From Helochares maculicollis (Eukaryota > Arthropoda > Insecta > Coleoptera > Hydrophilidae): a stretch of DNA of 42,456 nt. This document shows positions 25,232-36,934 of the stretch, in pieces. Where the stretch lies: NCBI GenBank assembly GCA_033557835.1, contig JAWQRO010000339.1, forward strand, positions 1 to 42,456, given 5' to 3'. The notes below the pieces were generated by a model. That model had not been told where the DNA came from. It ran no database searches and saw only the letters and a list, made by a program, of their open reading frames with translations. Each line of letters starts with the position of its first letter. Within the stretch, counting starts at the first letter, position 1. The position numbers and the translations under genes are program-made.

Positions 25232-25257
25232 CCAGGTGCGCACGTTTAAAATGTCAT
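25232..25257 (+). repeat. Left terminal inverted repeat of mariner
   Basis: Begins CCAGGTGCGCACGTTTAAAA directly after TA. It matches the inverted right end at 22 of 26 positions. Confidence 0.9.
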
Positions 25258-25403
25258 TTTGTTGTTAAGAGATGGAACATGAAATCTATTGAAGTAACCT
25301 TTGAAACCTAAAGCGCCATTTTTTGGTAAGTCTGCCCACTACAAAATGTCATATTTGTTTAGTTGTTTACGAGTTAGAAGCATATTTATTTTTCGTGTTA
25401 AAC

Positions 25404-26088
25404 ATGTCCAGGTTTGATCCACCTAAAGAGCATTTGCGACATGTAATGATTTTCTTATTCAATCAACAGAAGAAGACTTCGGAAAGTCATCAAATTCTTG
25501 TAAAATCTGTTTTCTCCATCGGGTTGTAGCTGGCGACGAAAAATGGATATATTTTGAAAATCCCAAATGTAAGAAATCGTGGCTAACACCAGGACAACCA
25601 TCAACATTGAGTACAAAACTGGATCGTTTTGAGAGGAAGACAATGCTGTGTGTGTGTGGTGGGATCAGAAGGCAGTAGTGTACTACGAGCTTTTCAAACT
25701 CGGCAAAACATTTAATACCGTCCACTACCGACAATAGATGATGAGTTTAAACCAGGCATTGATCGAAAAACGCCCAAAATGGGCTCGAAGACACGGCAAA
25801 GTCATTCTGCAGCATGACAACGCTCCTGCACATTCACCCAAAGTGGTTAAAGAAACGACTAATTCGCTTGGTTGGAAACTCCTATTCCACCCGCCGTATT
25901 TACTAGACCTGGCATCTGATTATCATCGCTTCTTATCGAGGGAATACTTCAAGACTTTCGAGGATGCACAAAAATGGCTCAATGAATGGATATCCATGAA
26001 AGTTGAAGCTTTGTTTTGGAATGGTATCCATAAATTACTCGAGAGGTGGATAAAATGTGTAAAAAGCGATGGCCAATACTTTGAATAA
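25404..26088 (+). pseudogene. Mos1-like mariner transposase, deleted and broken
   Basis: A DDD-type mariner transposase, the enzyme that excises and inserts the element at TA. The ATG at 25404 opens MSRFDPPKEHL with the start of the N-terminal helix-turn-helix, ending around SESHQILVK. Roughly 110 residues are then missing, and the text resumes in another frame with SFLHRVVAGDEKW (first catalytic Asp, about 25510-25550). A two-base expansion in a TGTGTG run near 25646-25656 shifts the frame inside MLCVWWDQ. A TAG stops the frame at 25735-25737, where relatives have Gln. From 25738 to 26088 the C-terminal half is open: HDNAPAHS with the second Asp, then DLASDYH with the third, ending in RWIKCVKSDGQYFE and a stop. 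The third Asp lies 33 rather than 34 residues after the second, because the usual APSDY has lost Pro. Inactive on several counts. Confidence 0.92.
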
Positions 26089-26121
26089 AAATGTTTTACC
26101 ATTGTTTTAAAATAATTTTTT

Positions 26122-26147
26122 ATGACATTTTTAGCTTGAGCACCTGG
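26122..26147 (-). repeat. Right terminal inverted repeat of mariner
   Basis: Its reverse complement begins CCAGGTGCTCAAGCTAAAAA, and TA follows at 26148-26149. It pairs with the left end at 25232. Confidence 0.9.
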
Positions 26148-29100
26148 TATAAAGGAAAAATAAAGATAATTGCTTTCACATCGATAGCATTAACGGTTTT
26201 TGAGATATACGTAAGAGACAAATTTATAATCACCTAGTAATTCAGCATACTCTTGATTTTAAACGTTAAATTATTATTTTAATTCATTCAGGGTGAAATT
26301 TTTAAACTATCGCGTGTAGTCTCGTAGTTTCGTACACAACATTGTGCTTTAAAAATTTTCTTTAGTCCATTTAGAGATTTATAATAGGCTGTGGTGAGTT
26401 CATCCGTCAAAAAATTTTCGCTTGTATTACACGCCATCGTCAAAATGGTCTGTAAAAAATAATCCTAAGCCAACAAAGAGTGTGTTTGGCATAAAATTAT
26501 CAACGAGAAGTTTGAAATGCTTATAAAGGTAGCAAAATTTAATTGATATGAACAGATTTTAGTGTAGTGAGATAACTCAAAATACCCTCATTAGAGCTAT
26601 TTTGAAGATTGATATCTATTATGTCGTATAAAATTTATATTCGCAATATATATAGCATGTGAAAATTTTTCTTAATGGTATAGACATTTCTTATATTTAA
26701 CTCTCACTTTAACTTAAGAAGTTCTTAAAAATAAACCAATAAGTGTGCCAATAAGAAAACCAACAAAATTATCCAATTGACATACAACAACAAAACATCT
26801 TTCATTCTATATTTCTAACGATAAATCTAACGCCCATTTGCTACCAAACACATGTAAAACATAAGTTCACTTCAAGTATCGACCCAAACAGCCGGATGAT
26901 GTCAGCTTACCGTGCCAATCTCTGAATTAAGCTGTAAACATGACGACTTAAACGTATGCGAAAGCTCTTAAGTACACAATTTGCAAGTCAAATTCTCAAG
27001 GAAAAGTTAAAGTACATATATTTGCAAAAAAAGCTCTGCAATTTTAATAGCAAATTATTAAGTATAATCAATGAGTTTAACCTTGGATTTTTATCACTGA
27101 CTTTGTCAACGTTTTTCCACTTGCCAAGAGCTTTTATGTAGAACGTTACATTAATGCTGTTTTAAATTCTGCATTTTGCATGTATACCTGTTACTCTTTC
27201 TTTGTTTTTTGCTTTTTAATCAGCCCGATGGAAATGAGTCTACAATGTATAATAAACTTTTATCACTCAAAAGAGCTTTTAGAACTTATTTCGAGTTTAT
27301 CGCTTGCAGAAGAAAGTACGCCTTTTCTTTATGTTCCGCAGCTCTTACCAGCTTTTAGTTTTCGTTTTTATTATCATTTTGCGTGAAAAATGTGGTATAA
27401 TGTACCTGATGTCAATAAAGTTAGCCAAAGATGATTTTATATATGCATGAGCTTCCCAGCGAAATTAAAAAACTTTATATCCTCGTATCACCTACATGGA
27501 CTGTTTTTTATAGCATGCTTCAAACTGTATATTAACTAATTTGTAAAATACTCCCGGGAAAAATTTGTAATGCCCCTGGAAAGTATGTAAAAATTCAGTG
27601 GCTATAATTTCGTCATTATATTTACCGAATAACCATCAATTTCTTATTTAAAAGTGAAACGTGATAAATTGAGTATTTTGCTTTATAATATCTATATTTG
27701 TTTCCAATGCAATGTTTTTTAGTAGCTTGGAAATTTTATTATTTATACTAAGATATTTTTGGAGCCGAAACTTCTCTATTTACTATCCATACGAATGCTT
27801 ATATGAGGAATACATCATATAAAAAGAGCAGGGTTTTCCCTAGGGCACCTCTCTTTTCAGCGAGCTTTACGGTCTTTCTGTAATCTAACAATAAACTTCA
27901 TTTGCGAACAGTCGTTTCCTGGTCTATGAAAAAAAAAGCAGAAAGTTGCGATAAAATAAATATTCATTTGATTTCGCTGTTCTAACAATTTAAAGTCACC
28001 TACAATTTGCATTCATTCTAGTAAGGCGTGGTGTTTTGATTTATACAAATTATAACAGTTAGTTTGGAACAGGATCAACTCAACTAGACAAACTATAAAA
28101 GTTTATAAATAGAATTTCGAACATTGACATTGAATAAGCTAAATTTAGTTTTGATACATTTCGTGTGTATTTCGCTTTATTGAAAGAAAGGGCTTTGTGT
28201 TGCTATAACATTTTGTTACAAAATAAAATCAAATTTGTTTATTTTTTACTTCGTCTATTATCAACCCGGACAGAAATCACTAGGTACGAACTACTGTTTT
28301 GTTCCGGTACGTACATCTAATGCAACAATAAATTTTTCGCTCGGTTTCTTCCTGAGCGTAATTGAACAAACAGGGTAAACTGCTCCGCAGGTAGGTCATG
28401 CGTTACAAAATTGCATTAATTAAGTAAATGCAGCTGACTTCAATTTCATGCAATTTCGTTCCGCTTACACAAAACAATAAACATTAGGTGATCTGAGGTA
28501 GAAATTGAACAGGAATAACACATTTGCAGTTCATTAGAAGAATAATATTACAAAAGTGTGTATAAAAATAATTGGCACAGGAACTTCGCCCTTGACCAGG
28601 ATTTTAAATATAACCAGCAGGTGAACTCGACCCTGTAAATTTACAAGGCGACCAAAGCATGGCAAGGGTACAAAAGGCGATGAACAGCGCGGGCTTTGTA
28701 CTGGCACGCCATTGCAGAAATCATTAAGAAACTACTGCATAACGTAACTGCTTGTCATCTTATTACTATAAATTGTCGCAGCAGAAAAATACATTTTTCA
28801 TTCGCTCGTCAGATGACGTGGGGGAAAATTACTTTTCTAAGCCAGATATAGGCGGTATGAATCACTGGTTGATGTTTTCTCAGCGCTTATTCACGGTTTT
28901 TCTAAAGACCAAATATTTGTGACACTTTAAAAATGTAACACATTTTTCTTGTATACCATACTTAGTAGAAATTCTGGTCATGCAAAAACACAATTTTGAT
29001 AAAACTGTACTCTTAGCGACCCAAAGTCTATTTTTAATTACATTTACATTGAATTCTGTCTAAAGATGTGTATTGGAGCTCAAGCCATTGGTATATTAGA

Positions 29101-29990
29101 AAATAAATATTCCATTTTGAATATAGTTATGTATAGGAATCACAAACATGTAGTATCCCTAACAAAACAATATACAAGAGCTGCAATATCTTTTGTTTGC
29201 GTTGTTTCAGTTTATGTAACAAGAGATATAGTTTCTCAATTCATTGTCCAAATTTCTCAGGCAATTGTGGAAACTCTTCATTGTTACTGGCAGAATACAA
29301 TCTCTTAAGATTATAGTATGTTGGAATATATATATACGTAAATACAAACAAACTGTGTAGTGGGTGCATTAATAATAACTAAACTTGTATTCTTGCTGAA
29401 AGCTTCCTCGCCCTGCCAAATAGTCAATTTACCGGGAGATTCAAAGCAGCCATTTTGTATAAAATTCGCATAAAAACATTTTATTAGCATGATTTGATAA
29501 AACAATATTACTTTTTACTCCTTCTAATGTAATATAATAGAGTCATTACGCGAGCTGAAAATGTGTTTAAAGCAAAAGATAATAATCGTTACATTTACGA
29601 TGTTGGAATTACTATAATGACGCCATATATTTGTGAATATTAAACAAAACTTGGTAATGCAGTGAAAGTAATAAAATCCGCCGAAATATGTTCGCTTCAT
29701 ATAATTCATTGTGAAAGACTTTTCATTAACTTATCCTAGAGTCTAGACTAACTAATTTTTAGAAAGAAATAAGTATTCCCAGTTAAGAACATGAACAATA
29801 TGTTCATCTTTTTTATGCTACTATATAAAAATCTGGTGCTAACTGTGACAATTTTTATGCAATGTGACGTGATAAAACAAAATAAACTGAATTTTAACGA
29901 GAACCAAGTTTCAATATGCATTAAATTTCCGGGAAAAACAATATTTCAGTAAAAATGCTCCTTCAAAAAGCAGAATGGTTTCAGTGCAAG
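26148..29990. other. Gene-free AT-rich DNA
   Basis: No gene or element recognised. The only ORFs are short (up to 80 codons at 29066-29308) and match nothing I know. The part at about 28270-28760 is less AT-rich and non-repetitive; I can say nothing about function. Confidence 0.5.
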
Positions 29991-30010
29991 AAAGGAAATA
30001 AACTAGTTGA

Positions 30011-30199
30011 ATGGAAAGAATTCTAAAAGGTCGGGAAACTGCGGCAATAGAAAATGGGTACCGCATAGAACTGCAGCCCCGGAGGCTGCAACGTCAGGAG
30101 GATACTGCAACGAAAGATGAAAACAACGAACCAAGCCAGCCAATTCCTAATGCCAGTCGCCAAGAGAGCGAGAGAGGTTCAGTTTATTGCAGTGTCTGA
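30011..30199 (+). other. GC-richer short ORF, possible exon-like segment
   Basis: A 62-codon open stretch, rich in Glu, Gln, Arg, Asn and Ser, with clearly higher G+C than its flanks. The hydrophilic, low-complexity composition and base content resemble an exon of a disordered protein region more than the AT-driven chance ORFs nearby. No domain is recognisable and I could not fix splice sites, so this is only a candidate. Confidence 0.15.
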
Positions 30200-33100
30200 A
30201 AAATCTACAAGCCAAATACTTTCATTAAGAAAAAGAACATGTGTGCGAAGAAATTAAATTTCCAGAATTAATTTCAAAGCAGCAAGTTCGTGGCGACTAT
30301 GGTTCAAATCGAATCCGAGCCACCTCTTCATGAATTGACTACTTATCTTTTTTATTCTTTGAACTTAATTGTAATTACGTTATTACATAAAGTGTTTAGA
30401 AAATCCGTCGTTCCTAAGCGGTGCTGCCCAATTAAGTTAATTTTCTAAAGAGCCGATCCAATTATTAATAATTTGCTCAGATTGCCCGGAAAAATTTTAA
30501 AGACCAGGATGAAAATGACGAAAAGTAAAAGAGACAAAGAATTAATTTCAACCGTTTTTGCAGTATCAATTATCCTAATTGTCAATTAATACAAAGGCCT
30601 TGAGGTTGTGTGGTTTTATTTATCGGTTTTTTGTGTAAAGCAAAAGAAAAGATTTACTGATCAAACATTTATTTGATAAGGTACGACTGTCTCACTCAAA
30701 GATTGACGCAATTCTAGCAATATATTCATCAATTCAGTGATCTCTGTAATACATTCCATTGGAGGTTGGAGAAAACACGTCAAAATTGACACACATGATG
30801 AGGGTTGGAAAAATTTGCCCATTCCTTTGGCCTTCAAGTGACCTATATATTTTTTCTATCTATCGGTGCAGTATTTCTTATTTTCAGCAGCTGAAATCTT
30901 AAATAAATACAGTTCAAACTTCAACGCACTGCTATTTGTTATGCGTGAGAATTTCCAATCGAAAAAATTCCCAGCTATTCTTTTTTTCACGCAGGGATGA
31001 AAAGAAAATATAGTACGAAAGAAAAATACTTTATCTACTACTCGCTTATGCAAATCCGTTCAGTTGAAGAGTTGCAGCAGCCTAGAAAGAATGAAGTGTT
31101 ATTGTAAATGCACGTGTTCTATGACCCACCGTTTATGTCTTAATACTCTGGAATTCTGGGGAAAAACACCAAATAAGCGCGCATGTCTTCACTGGTGTAA
31201 GGTTAAAATATAGAGCATTACTTATATACGTCTTCTCCATTTCGCCTGTATCCTCAATTGCCGAAAAACAACGAGCAACATGCAATGAAGGTAAATTAAA
31301 TGTACAAAATTGATCGTCGTCGCTGAACGAAACGTCGATAAGTCTTTTACAGTGTTCTAAATATAGAAATGAATATTATAAATTATTTATCAGGACTAAC
31401 ACACCAATGCGTATAACAAAAATGTAACTCGAGTACATTAATCGATTCTTCCATCTTGTTATAATATAATGTGCTAAACGAAAATTAAGCGTTTTATATT
31501 ACAAAAGCTATGCGTGAATTGTTTATGGCCATAAAGTGTAATGTAAATTTTTTCTTCATGTTCATTAATGAACATTTTTATAAAGTCTGCACTTATAATT
31601 CTTTATTGATTTAAAATTTTTGAAAAATCTCTAATTATACTTATCCTTTTGGTTCTCGAGAGTATTTAGAGTATTCTAAATTCTAACTTTCAAATTAACA
31701 CTAAACTATGTTAACTGTTATGCTCTTGAAAAGTAAATATCAACAATACCCCTGATTGACAATTGCTATGAAATTATATATAAGCCGAAGACATTTTAAT
31801 ACAATCCCATCGCATTACGCATGCTTTTGCAATTTATTTTTATAAGACAAGTAGTTTATTTATAACAGAATTAAAATCAGAGATTAAAATCCGTGTTCGT
31901 TGTGATATAAGCGTCGACGAAAACAGACAGCAACGACGACGATGCCTTGGAACTACATGGTAATGAATTTCCCCCAGTTTATTTTTAAATCACTTGCCAA
32001 ATAATCGTACGAAGTATTTAATCTAAAGTTAATATGTGTTTACGGGAGCATATTAAGCATTTCCTGACACTAATTATATTTATAGACAAACGAAGTTACG
32101 TTTGAAATCTTTCCAAATTAACTAGATTATTTTTAAAAGTATGCACGACCAGTTAGCGTATATCTGACGGCAGCCGCATTAACAACTGCTCATTATAAAA
32201 ATAAACAAATAATTAATTATTAGTAAATGTAACGAATTCAAGATGAAAGGGGAAATAAGACATCTGCTTTTCTGCAAATGACTTCATTAATAAACGAGAA
32301 AACGAGGTTTGCATTCAGGTACTACACAGCGTGTATCTATTAGATGCTATTGTAAAGCTCACATTTAATGAAATCATATGTTTCAATTATGAAAAACCCA
32401 TAAAAATGATTCATATAATCGCGTGTGAAAAAAGTTTTTTCGTAACTCTCACCAAATACGACCTATTTTTAGAAAATCTTTTGATAAGTGGAACATAGAC
32501 ACCAAGATTATTACAACGAACAGTTTCAAGCCGAAGTGGATGTTTACAAATAGTCTACAATCTACGACATCACCTACGGACAGCCAATATTAACTTGACG
32601 GATTTTCCTGGACGTTTAGATAAACGATTTGACCTAGTTGAAAACTAGTCCTCATATAATCTGAATCAGTCAACAAAACAATATTTCATCAAAACTTCCT
32701 TTTATGTAGTAAAGCTAAAAACAACCTGGTCGTCCCACGACGATCTACTCTTAATCAATATATTTTGCGAAAAATACACGACTCTCCATAGAATCAGCAA
32801 AGCCATAAATATTTTCAAACACAAATCTCCTTCTCCCGTTAAAGCACCAACAACTGTAAATACACAGCCAAAAGAATCTTTTTTTAAATCCTTCCTATTC
32901 TTTCTCACTTTTAACGGCGCCATGGCAAATAGATTTCAGAGCTTAGTAAAAAAACCAGCAGAAAATTACGCTTTGCCTCAAGAACTGAATAATTACTATA
33001 CGGCTTTCTATTCTAAGCGCGTTTTCATTTTCCTCTCCACTTCTTATAACATAAAGCATCCAAGAATGCCATTCAAACGAACTAAGACCCGGCTTTTTAT

Positions 33101-33789
33101 TCATAGCGTATACATCTCGCCTCTATCCAACCATGCTCATCGATTTCACCTAATCCCAAAGTGCCACCACCGGAAAGCGAAGTACGCGGAAATCCGATTG
33201 CGTCTTGTTGGATTGTGTTAACATTTGTTTTGCAAAATTACGTTTGTCTGAGTGAACTAAAACGCAGATATTTGTTTTTTTGCATTTCACTTTGTTTTCA
33301 AGCTGATGGAACAGTTCAATCGTTTTAATGTTTTCGATTTATTTCCTGTCTGTGTGCTTTTTCTATTTTAAAAGAACGCAGAAAGCGAGAGCTCTGTGTG
33401 GAAATTTACTGCAGAAAGCCGATAGGAAACGAATAGGTGGAAAACTGATCCCGATGGATTCGCAAATGCTTCTGATTGTATAGGAAATAGTGACTACAAC
33501 AGGTATTACTACTACCAAGGCGAATATAACCTCGTCGGGCAATTCTATAAAGTTTTTTGGATGTTTCAGTTGTACCGATTTTTTTATTTTCTAGCTTTGA
33601 AAATTTCAGCATAAATTACAACTCAGATTTTGAGACATCACTCAACATCATATCCAGTTCGATGTATTCGTATGTAAATGTGTGTCATATTTAATTTTTG
33701 GTGAGTGGATAATAAAGGGAACATTTTAAAAAATATTAAAAATAATGATACTAAACTGTTTATAATCAAAGATAAATAAGACGTTACCA
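30200..33789. other. Gene-free AT-rich DNA
   Basis: No gene recognised. It includes an 18-base perfect palindrome at 31558-31575 (listed separately) and a 99-codon ORF (32922-33221, plus), somewhat GC-richer at its end, that I cannot assign. Nothing else found. Confidence 0.45.
31558..31575. repeat. 18-base perfect palindrome
   Basis: ATGTTCATTAATGAACAT reads identically on both strands. Short palindromes of this length are uncommon but not decisive; no element boundary is evident. Confidence 0.9.
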
Positions 33790-34405
33790 GAGCCGTTGCT
33801 TGCGGACGACATAAAAATGGTGGGAGAAAGTAATGACTACTTCTGAAAAATTGGGGTTATACGTTAAGAATTGAAGAAATGACTATGGATACCAATAAAA
33901 GCCCTATAATGAAGAGAGGGTGTATAGAAAAACTGGAAATAGACTTCTAACATTACGCAGTGGAACTAGAGGTCCGATACAGTTTTGGAGGTGGATAAAA
34001 GTAAACGGAATGAAAACAAAATTAACAATAGCTTACAACAGGTCCTGAATATATACTAAGTAATGAACAAATTTATGAACGATAACTAAATCTAGACGAA
34101 GACAACAACATCAGTATCCAAAACAGTGTCTATATTGTAATTCATGTACTGATGTCATACAAAAGGCCAATTAAAAATCGAACTAAGGTACAGCGATAGC
34201 AGAAAAGATGATGGTTTTGAATCAATTGAGGAATACATAGGAAGGGGAAACCGTTGAAAAGAAGAATTAAAGAAACGCTAAATCGTATCTTAAGCGAGAT
34301 GTTAAAGAGAGCTTTCAGTAAGCTGCAAGAAAATGGTGTGTTGGACGAGATAAGCGAATAAAAACCTATTTAGATGGACACGGTACAACAGAGATGAGTG
34401 ATAAA
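33790..34405 (+). pseudogene. LINE reverse-transcriptase C-terminal remnant
   Basis: Plus-strand pieces resembling the end of a non-LTR retrotransposon reverse transcriptase. LLADDIKMVGESND (about 33795-33840) corresponds to the catalytic F/Y-ADD motif that binds metal. About 200 bases on, a Tyr-x-x-MNKFMN stretch followed by a KTK region (about 34055-34110) corresponds to the thumb-side YY..NK..KSK...RKTK..IYKT segment. Near 34340-34390 a GRDKRIKTYLDG stretch resembles the GRP+KTWLD motif near the C-terminus of such proteins. Stops and frame changes lie between the pieces, and the N-terminal endonuclease and fingers are absent. A 5'-truncated copy is normal for LINEs. The identification rests on short motifs and could not be checked by search. 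Confidence 0.5.
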
Positions 34406-34707
34406 TGATCATAGTCTACACTATTAAACTGGAAATAGGTTGATGTTATTATTAATGACAGTGATTACCCATACCGAAGTTAAATATAGCAAATGCATAT
34501 ATGAGCTATAACTTTCTTCATTTTGTACTCTCTACCGTAGCATAAAAAGAATTACATTTTCATGAACTCTCAACATATGAAATCAAACATCACAATACTT
34601 GATAAGATAACCATTGAATCATTTTTGGTAGTTTTATACTTTAAATAAAATTATATAAAGAACGGAGAAAAATTCTTTTTTGTTTGTCGTAGGACATTTC
34701 GTGAATA

Positions 34708-35472
34708 ACGAGGGTAAGCCAACTGTTCTGCGCAATGGGGTTAAAAATTAATTGTAATGTAAAAAGGAAATGTATATCAACTTTACTTTTCAACATAGTC
34801 TCCTTGCTTTTCAATGCACTTAGTCCATCGTTGCACAAGTTGCCCTCAGTAAAGAAGGTTTGGTTTAACTACAAGAATGGAATGCTCCGTCTTTCACTTC
34901 TGCATGCGAAGTAAATCGACGACCAACTTTCTGAAGCGTTTCAACATTGTGGGCAGCAGTACATAAATGGGCATTGTCAAGCAACACACAACAGCCGTCC
35001 TCGACGTTTGCATCAAATGACAGGCTTCAATATATCACTAATCAGGCTGTAATATTCCAATACCAAGCTTCAGGAGTCCTAAGCAATGGTAAGCATCAGT
35101 TTTCCTATGAATGGTTGGCTTTTGAACTTTTTTATGCAGGGCAAATAGGGATGTTTGCATTCCATACTCTGGAGTTTAATGATGGATTCATGTTTTGTCA
35201 CTAGTGACGATTTGTTTAACATGTCAAGTATAGTGACCCAAATGTTTTTGGCAAATTTCCAAGCGCTGTTGTTTATGCAGCCCTGTGAGTTGTTTTGAAA
35301 CCCATCTTGCACAGACTTTATAAAACCAAAGTCTATGGAGCTAATTTCTTAGGATCCAACCGGTGCAGACATAACAATTGAATTTCATAAGAGTCATCTA
35401 GGCTTCAAGACAGAATTATCAAAATAAAGAAAACAATGATCATATCACAGATAGTAGTTGACTTAACCTCTT
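34708..35472 (-). mobile_element. Internally deleted mariner-type transposon
   Basis: A mariner relic with both ends visible. The left end reads ACGAGGGTAAGCCAACTG after TA at 34706-34707. At the right, AGTTGACTTAACCTCTTAA (35456-35474) matches the inverted left end, with its TA, at 15 of 19 positions. The length of about 765 bp is well short of the usual 1.3 kb, so an internal or 5' portion is gone. The terminal sequences and protein text differ from those of the 25.2 kb mariner, so this is a separate lineage. Confidence 0.7.
34783..35345 (-). pseudogene. Mariner transposase pseudogene
   Basis: The minus strand carries mariner-family transposase text in order. YKVCARWV (about 35310-35330) opens the preserved part; a LHKQQRLEICQKHLGHYT stretch (about 35230-35280), the remains of VTGDET (read as VTSDKT), SMECKHP and KKFKSQP (about 35115-35180) and KLMLTIA follow. 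After these comes a decayed second-Asp region, then a gap where the third Asp should be, and finally QLVQRWTKCIEKQGDYVEK with its stop at 34783-34785. Two or more frameshifts and several stops occur. The C-terminal signature is nearly intact and makes the family call firm, whereas the catalytic centre is lost. The N-terminal DNA-binding domain is missing. Confidence 0.85.
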
Positions 35473-35474
35473 AA

Positions 35475-36930
35475 TTTACGTACTTACTGCTTACCTCATT
35501 GTAATTACTAATAAATGAAGCACTTTTTTCTACTATGTAAACGGTTGGCAATTATATTCACGATTTTTTAATTTACCGCAAATTTAAATTGTTCGGAAAA
35601 TGTACGTTATAATTTGAAACTGCAAACACTAAAAACCGTTTTAAATTTAAATTATAAAAATCGTCACTTCTAAAAGACCACCATAAATATATATTTATAA
35701 GGTTATATCAAGCAATGCCTGTATAACAATAACAATAAAACTAAATATTCTTAGAATCTATTACTAAATAGTTTAAAACATAATATTTATTATATCAAAA
35801 AGGAAACAAATTCCAGAGAGTTAATAATAACTTAAAAATGGATAGATGGAACAAGTCCAAAAATGCAAGCGCTAAGGACTATTTACAGTTTAGTGCCAGG
35901 CAGTCTATTCGGTGTAGCGAAAAAGTTAATGAATGCGACGGAATTTTAATTTCATTGCTCTTTTTGGCAGTAATTAATGGGGACTTGGCTATGTTTAAAA
36001 AATGCATTTTGCACAAAGAACATTTTAACTGCATCCAATTAAATACATAATTCGTGTAAGTTCAGCGAAGTTGCAATCTAAAATAAGAAATAAATGCAGG
36101 AGCAAAGTTGCTACTTTCTTCATTTAAAAGTTTCCTTACAAGATGAAATTCTCTGAAGTAAATTTAACTTACTCTTAACATTTAGTTAATTCCGTTGATT
36201 CATGTCTGTGAAAAATTACATAAAGTTTATTAAAACGATATAATAATGGTACTTTTAAATTTAATTGTGCAAAGCAATTAAGAAAGCAAGATGGGGCTCC
36301 AGCGCACTGCCATCTTGGTGCTGGTAATATTTTTATAATCTCTTTGTAGTTGCGCCATTAAAACTGCCGCTTTAAAAATATTTCTATTCATAATTAATAT
36401 TATTAAAAAACTTATATTCTTTCATTTCTTAGGTAAAAAGTTTGTATGTATTGTTTTGATTAATACAGCAAACGATTTATGGACAATACGCCCTTTACTA
36501 AAATGTGCTCACACTATGCTAGCTAGAAGAGTGTAATACAATAATTGTATATGTAGAAATAATTATATACCGAAAATTGGAAAACCAAACTGAGTTTTTT
36601 CTTTGCTTAGAAAGTATTTGTTGGAATAAAACAAACTTGAATATGTTACTTTAATTTCTCTCTATATTAAGAAAGGTTAATATTGATTCCATTCGCACAT
36701 AAACCAAGCTATTCCGATGAGTTTAATGCACGTACATAGGAAAGTCAAATAGTACCTAAAACCAAAGCAACTAAAATTCATTTGACTTTAGGAAATGAAC
36801 AAAAGCATATTCTGAGAGAAAACAATTTTATTTTCTAACAAGACTTAAGCAATATAAATAAACAAATACAAATCAAAAATTATATAAGCAAAAGTGAAAA
36901 CATCTAAACAACTAGGCCGTAATTTAATAT
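35475..36930. other. Gene-free AT-rich DNA
   Basis: No gene recognised. A 70-codon ORF (35838-36050) follows a short A-rich stretch and has no known domain. Nothing else found. Confidence 0.5.
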
Positions 36931-36934
36931 ACCC

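Larger units (their letters stand above)
25232..26147 (+). mobile_element. Internally deleted mauritiana-type mariner
   Basis: The best preserved element in the window. Both ends start CCAGGTGC and match at 22 of the first 26 positions. Each is flanked by TA (25230-25231 and 26148-26149), the normal mariner target duplication. The CCAGGTG ends and the transposase text place it near the Mos1/mauritiana group of mariner. It is 916 bp long, against about 1.29 kb for a complete element. The missing part is inside the transposase between the N-terminal helix-turn-helix start and the first catalytic Asp. With both ends intact it could have been mobilised by an intact relative's enzyme (inference). 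Confidence 0.9.

Noticed and set aside
30295..30335. tRNA-like T-arm (GGTTCAAATCGAATCC)
   Set aside because: No matching acceptor, D or anticodon arm at the right spacing could be drawn.
32700..33221. Possible LTR-retrotransposon integrase fragment (VVP...IHDSP text on the plus strand near 32740-32790)
   Set aside because: Only one short motif resembles the zinc-binding integrase region; the expected His/Cys pairs and following core residues are absent, and no LTRs were found.
34947..35204. 85-codon plus-strand ORF
   Set aside because: It lies antisense to the mariner transposase relic at 34783-35345 and has no features of its own.
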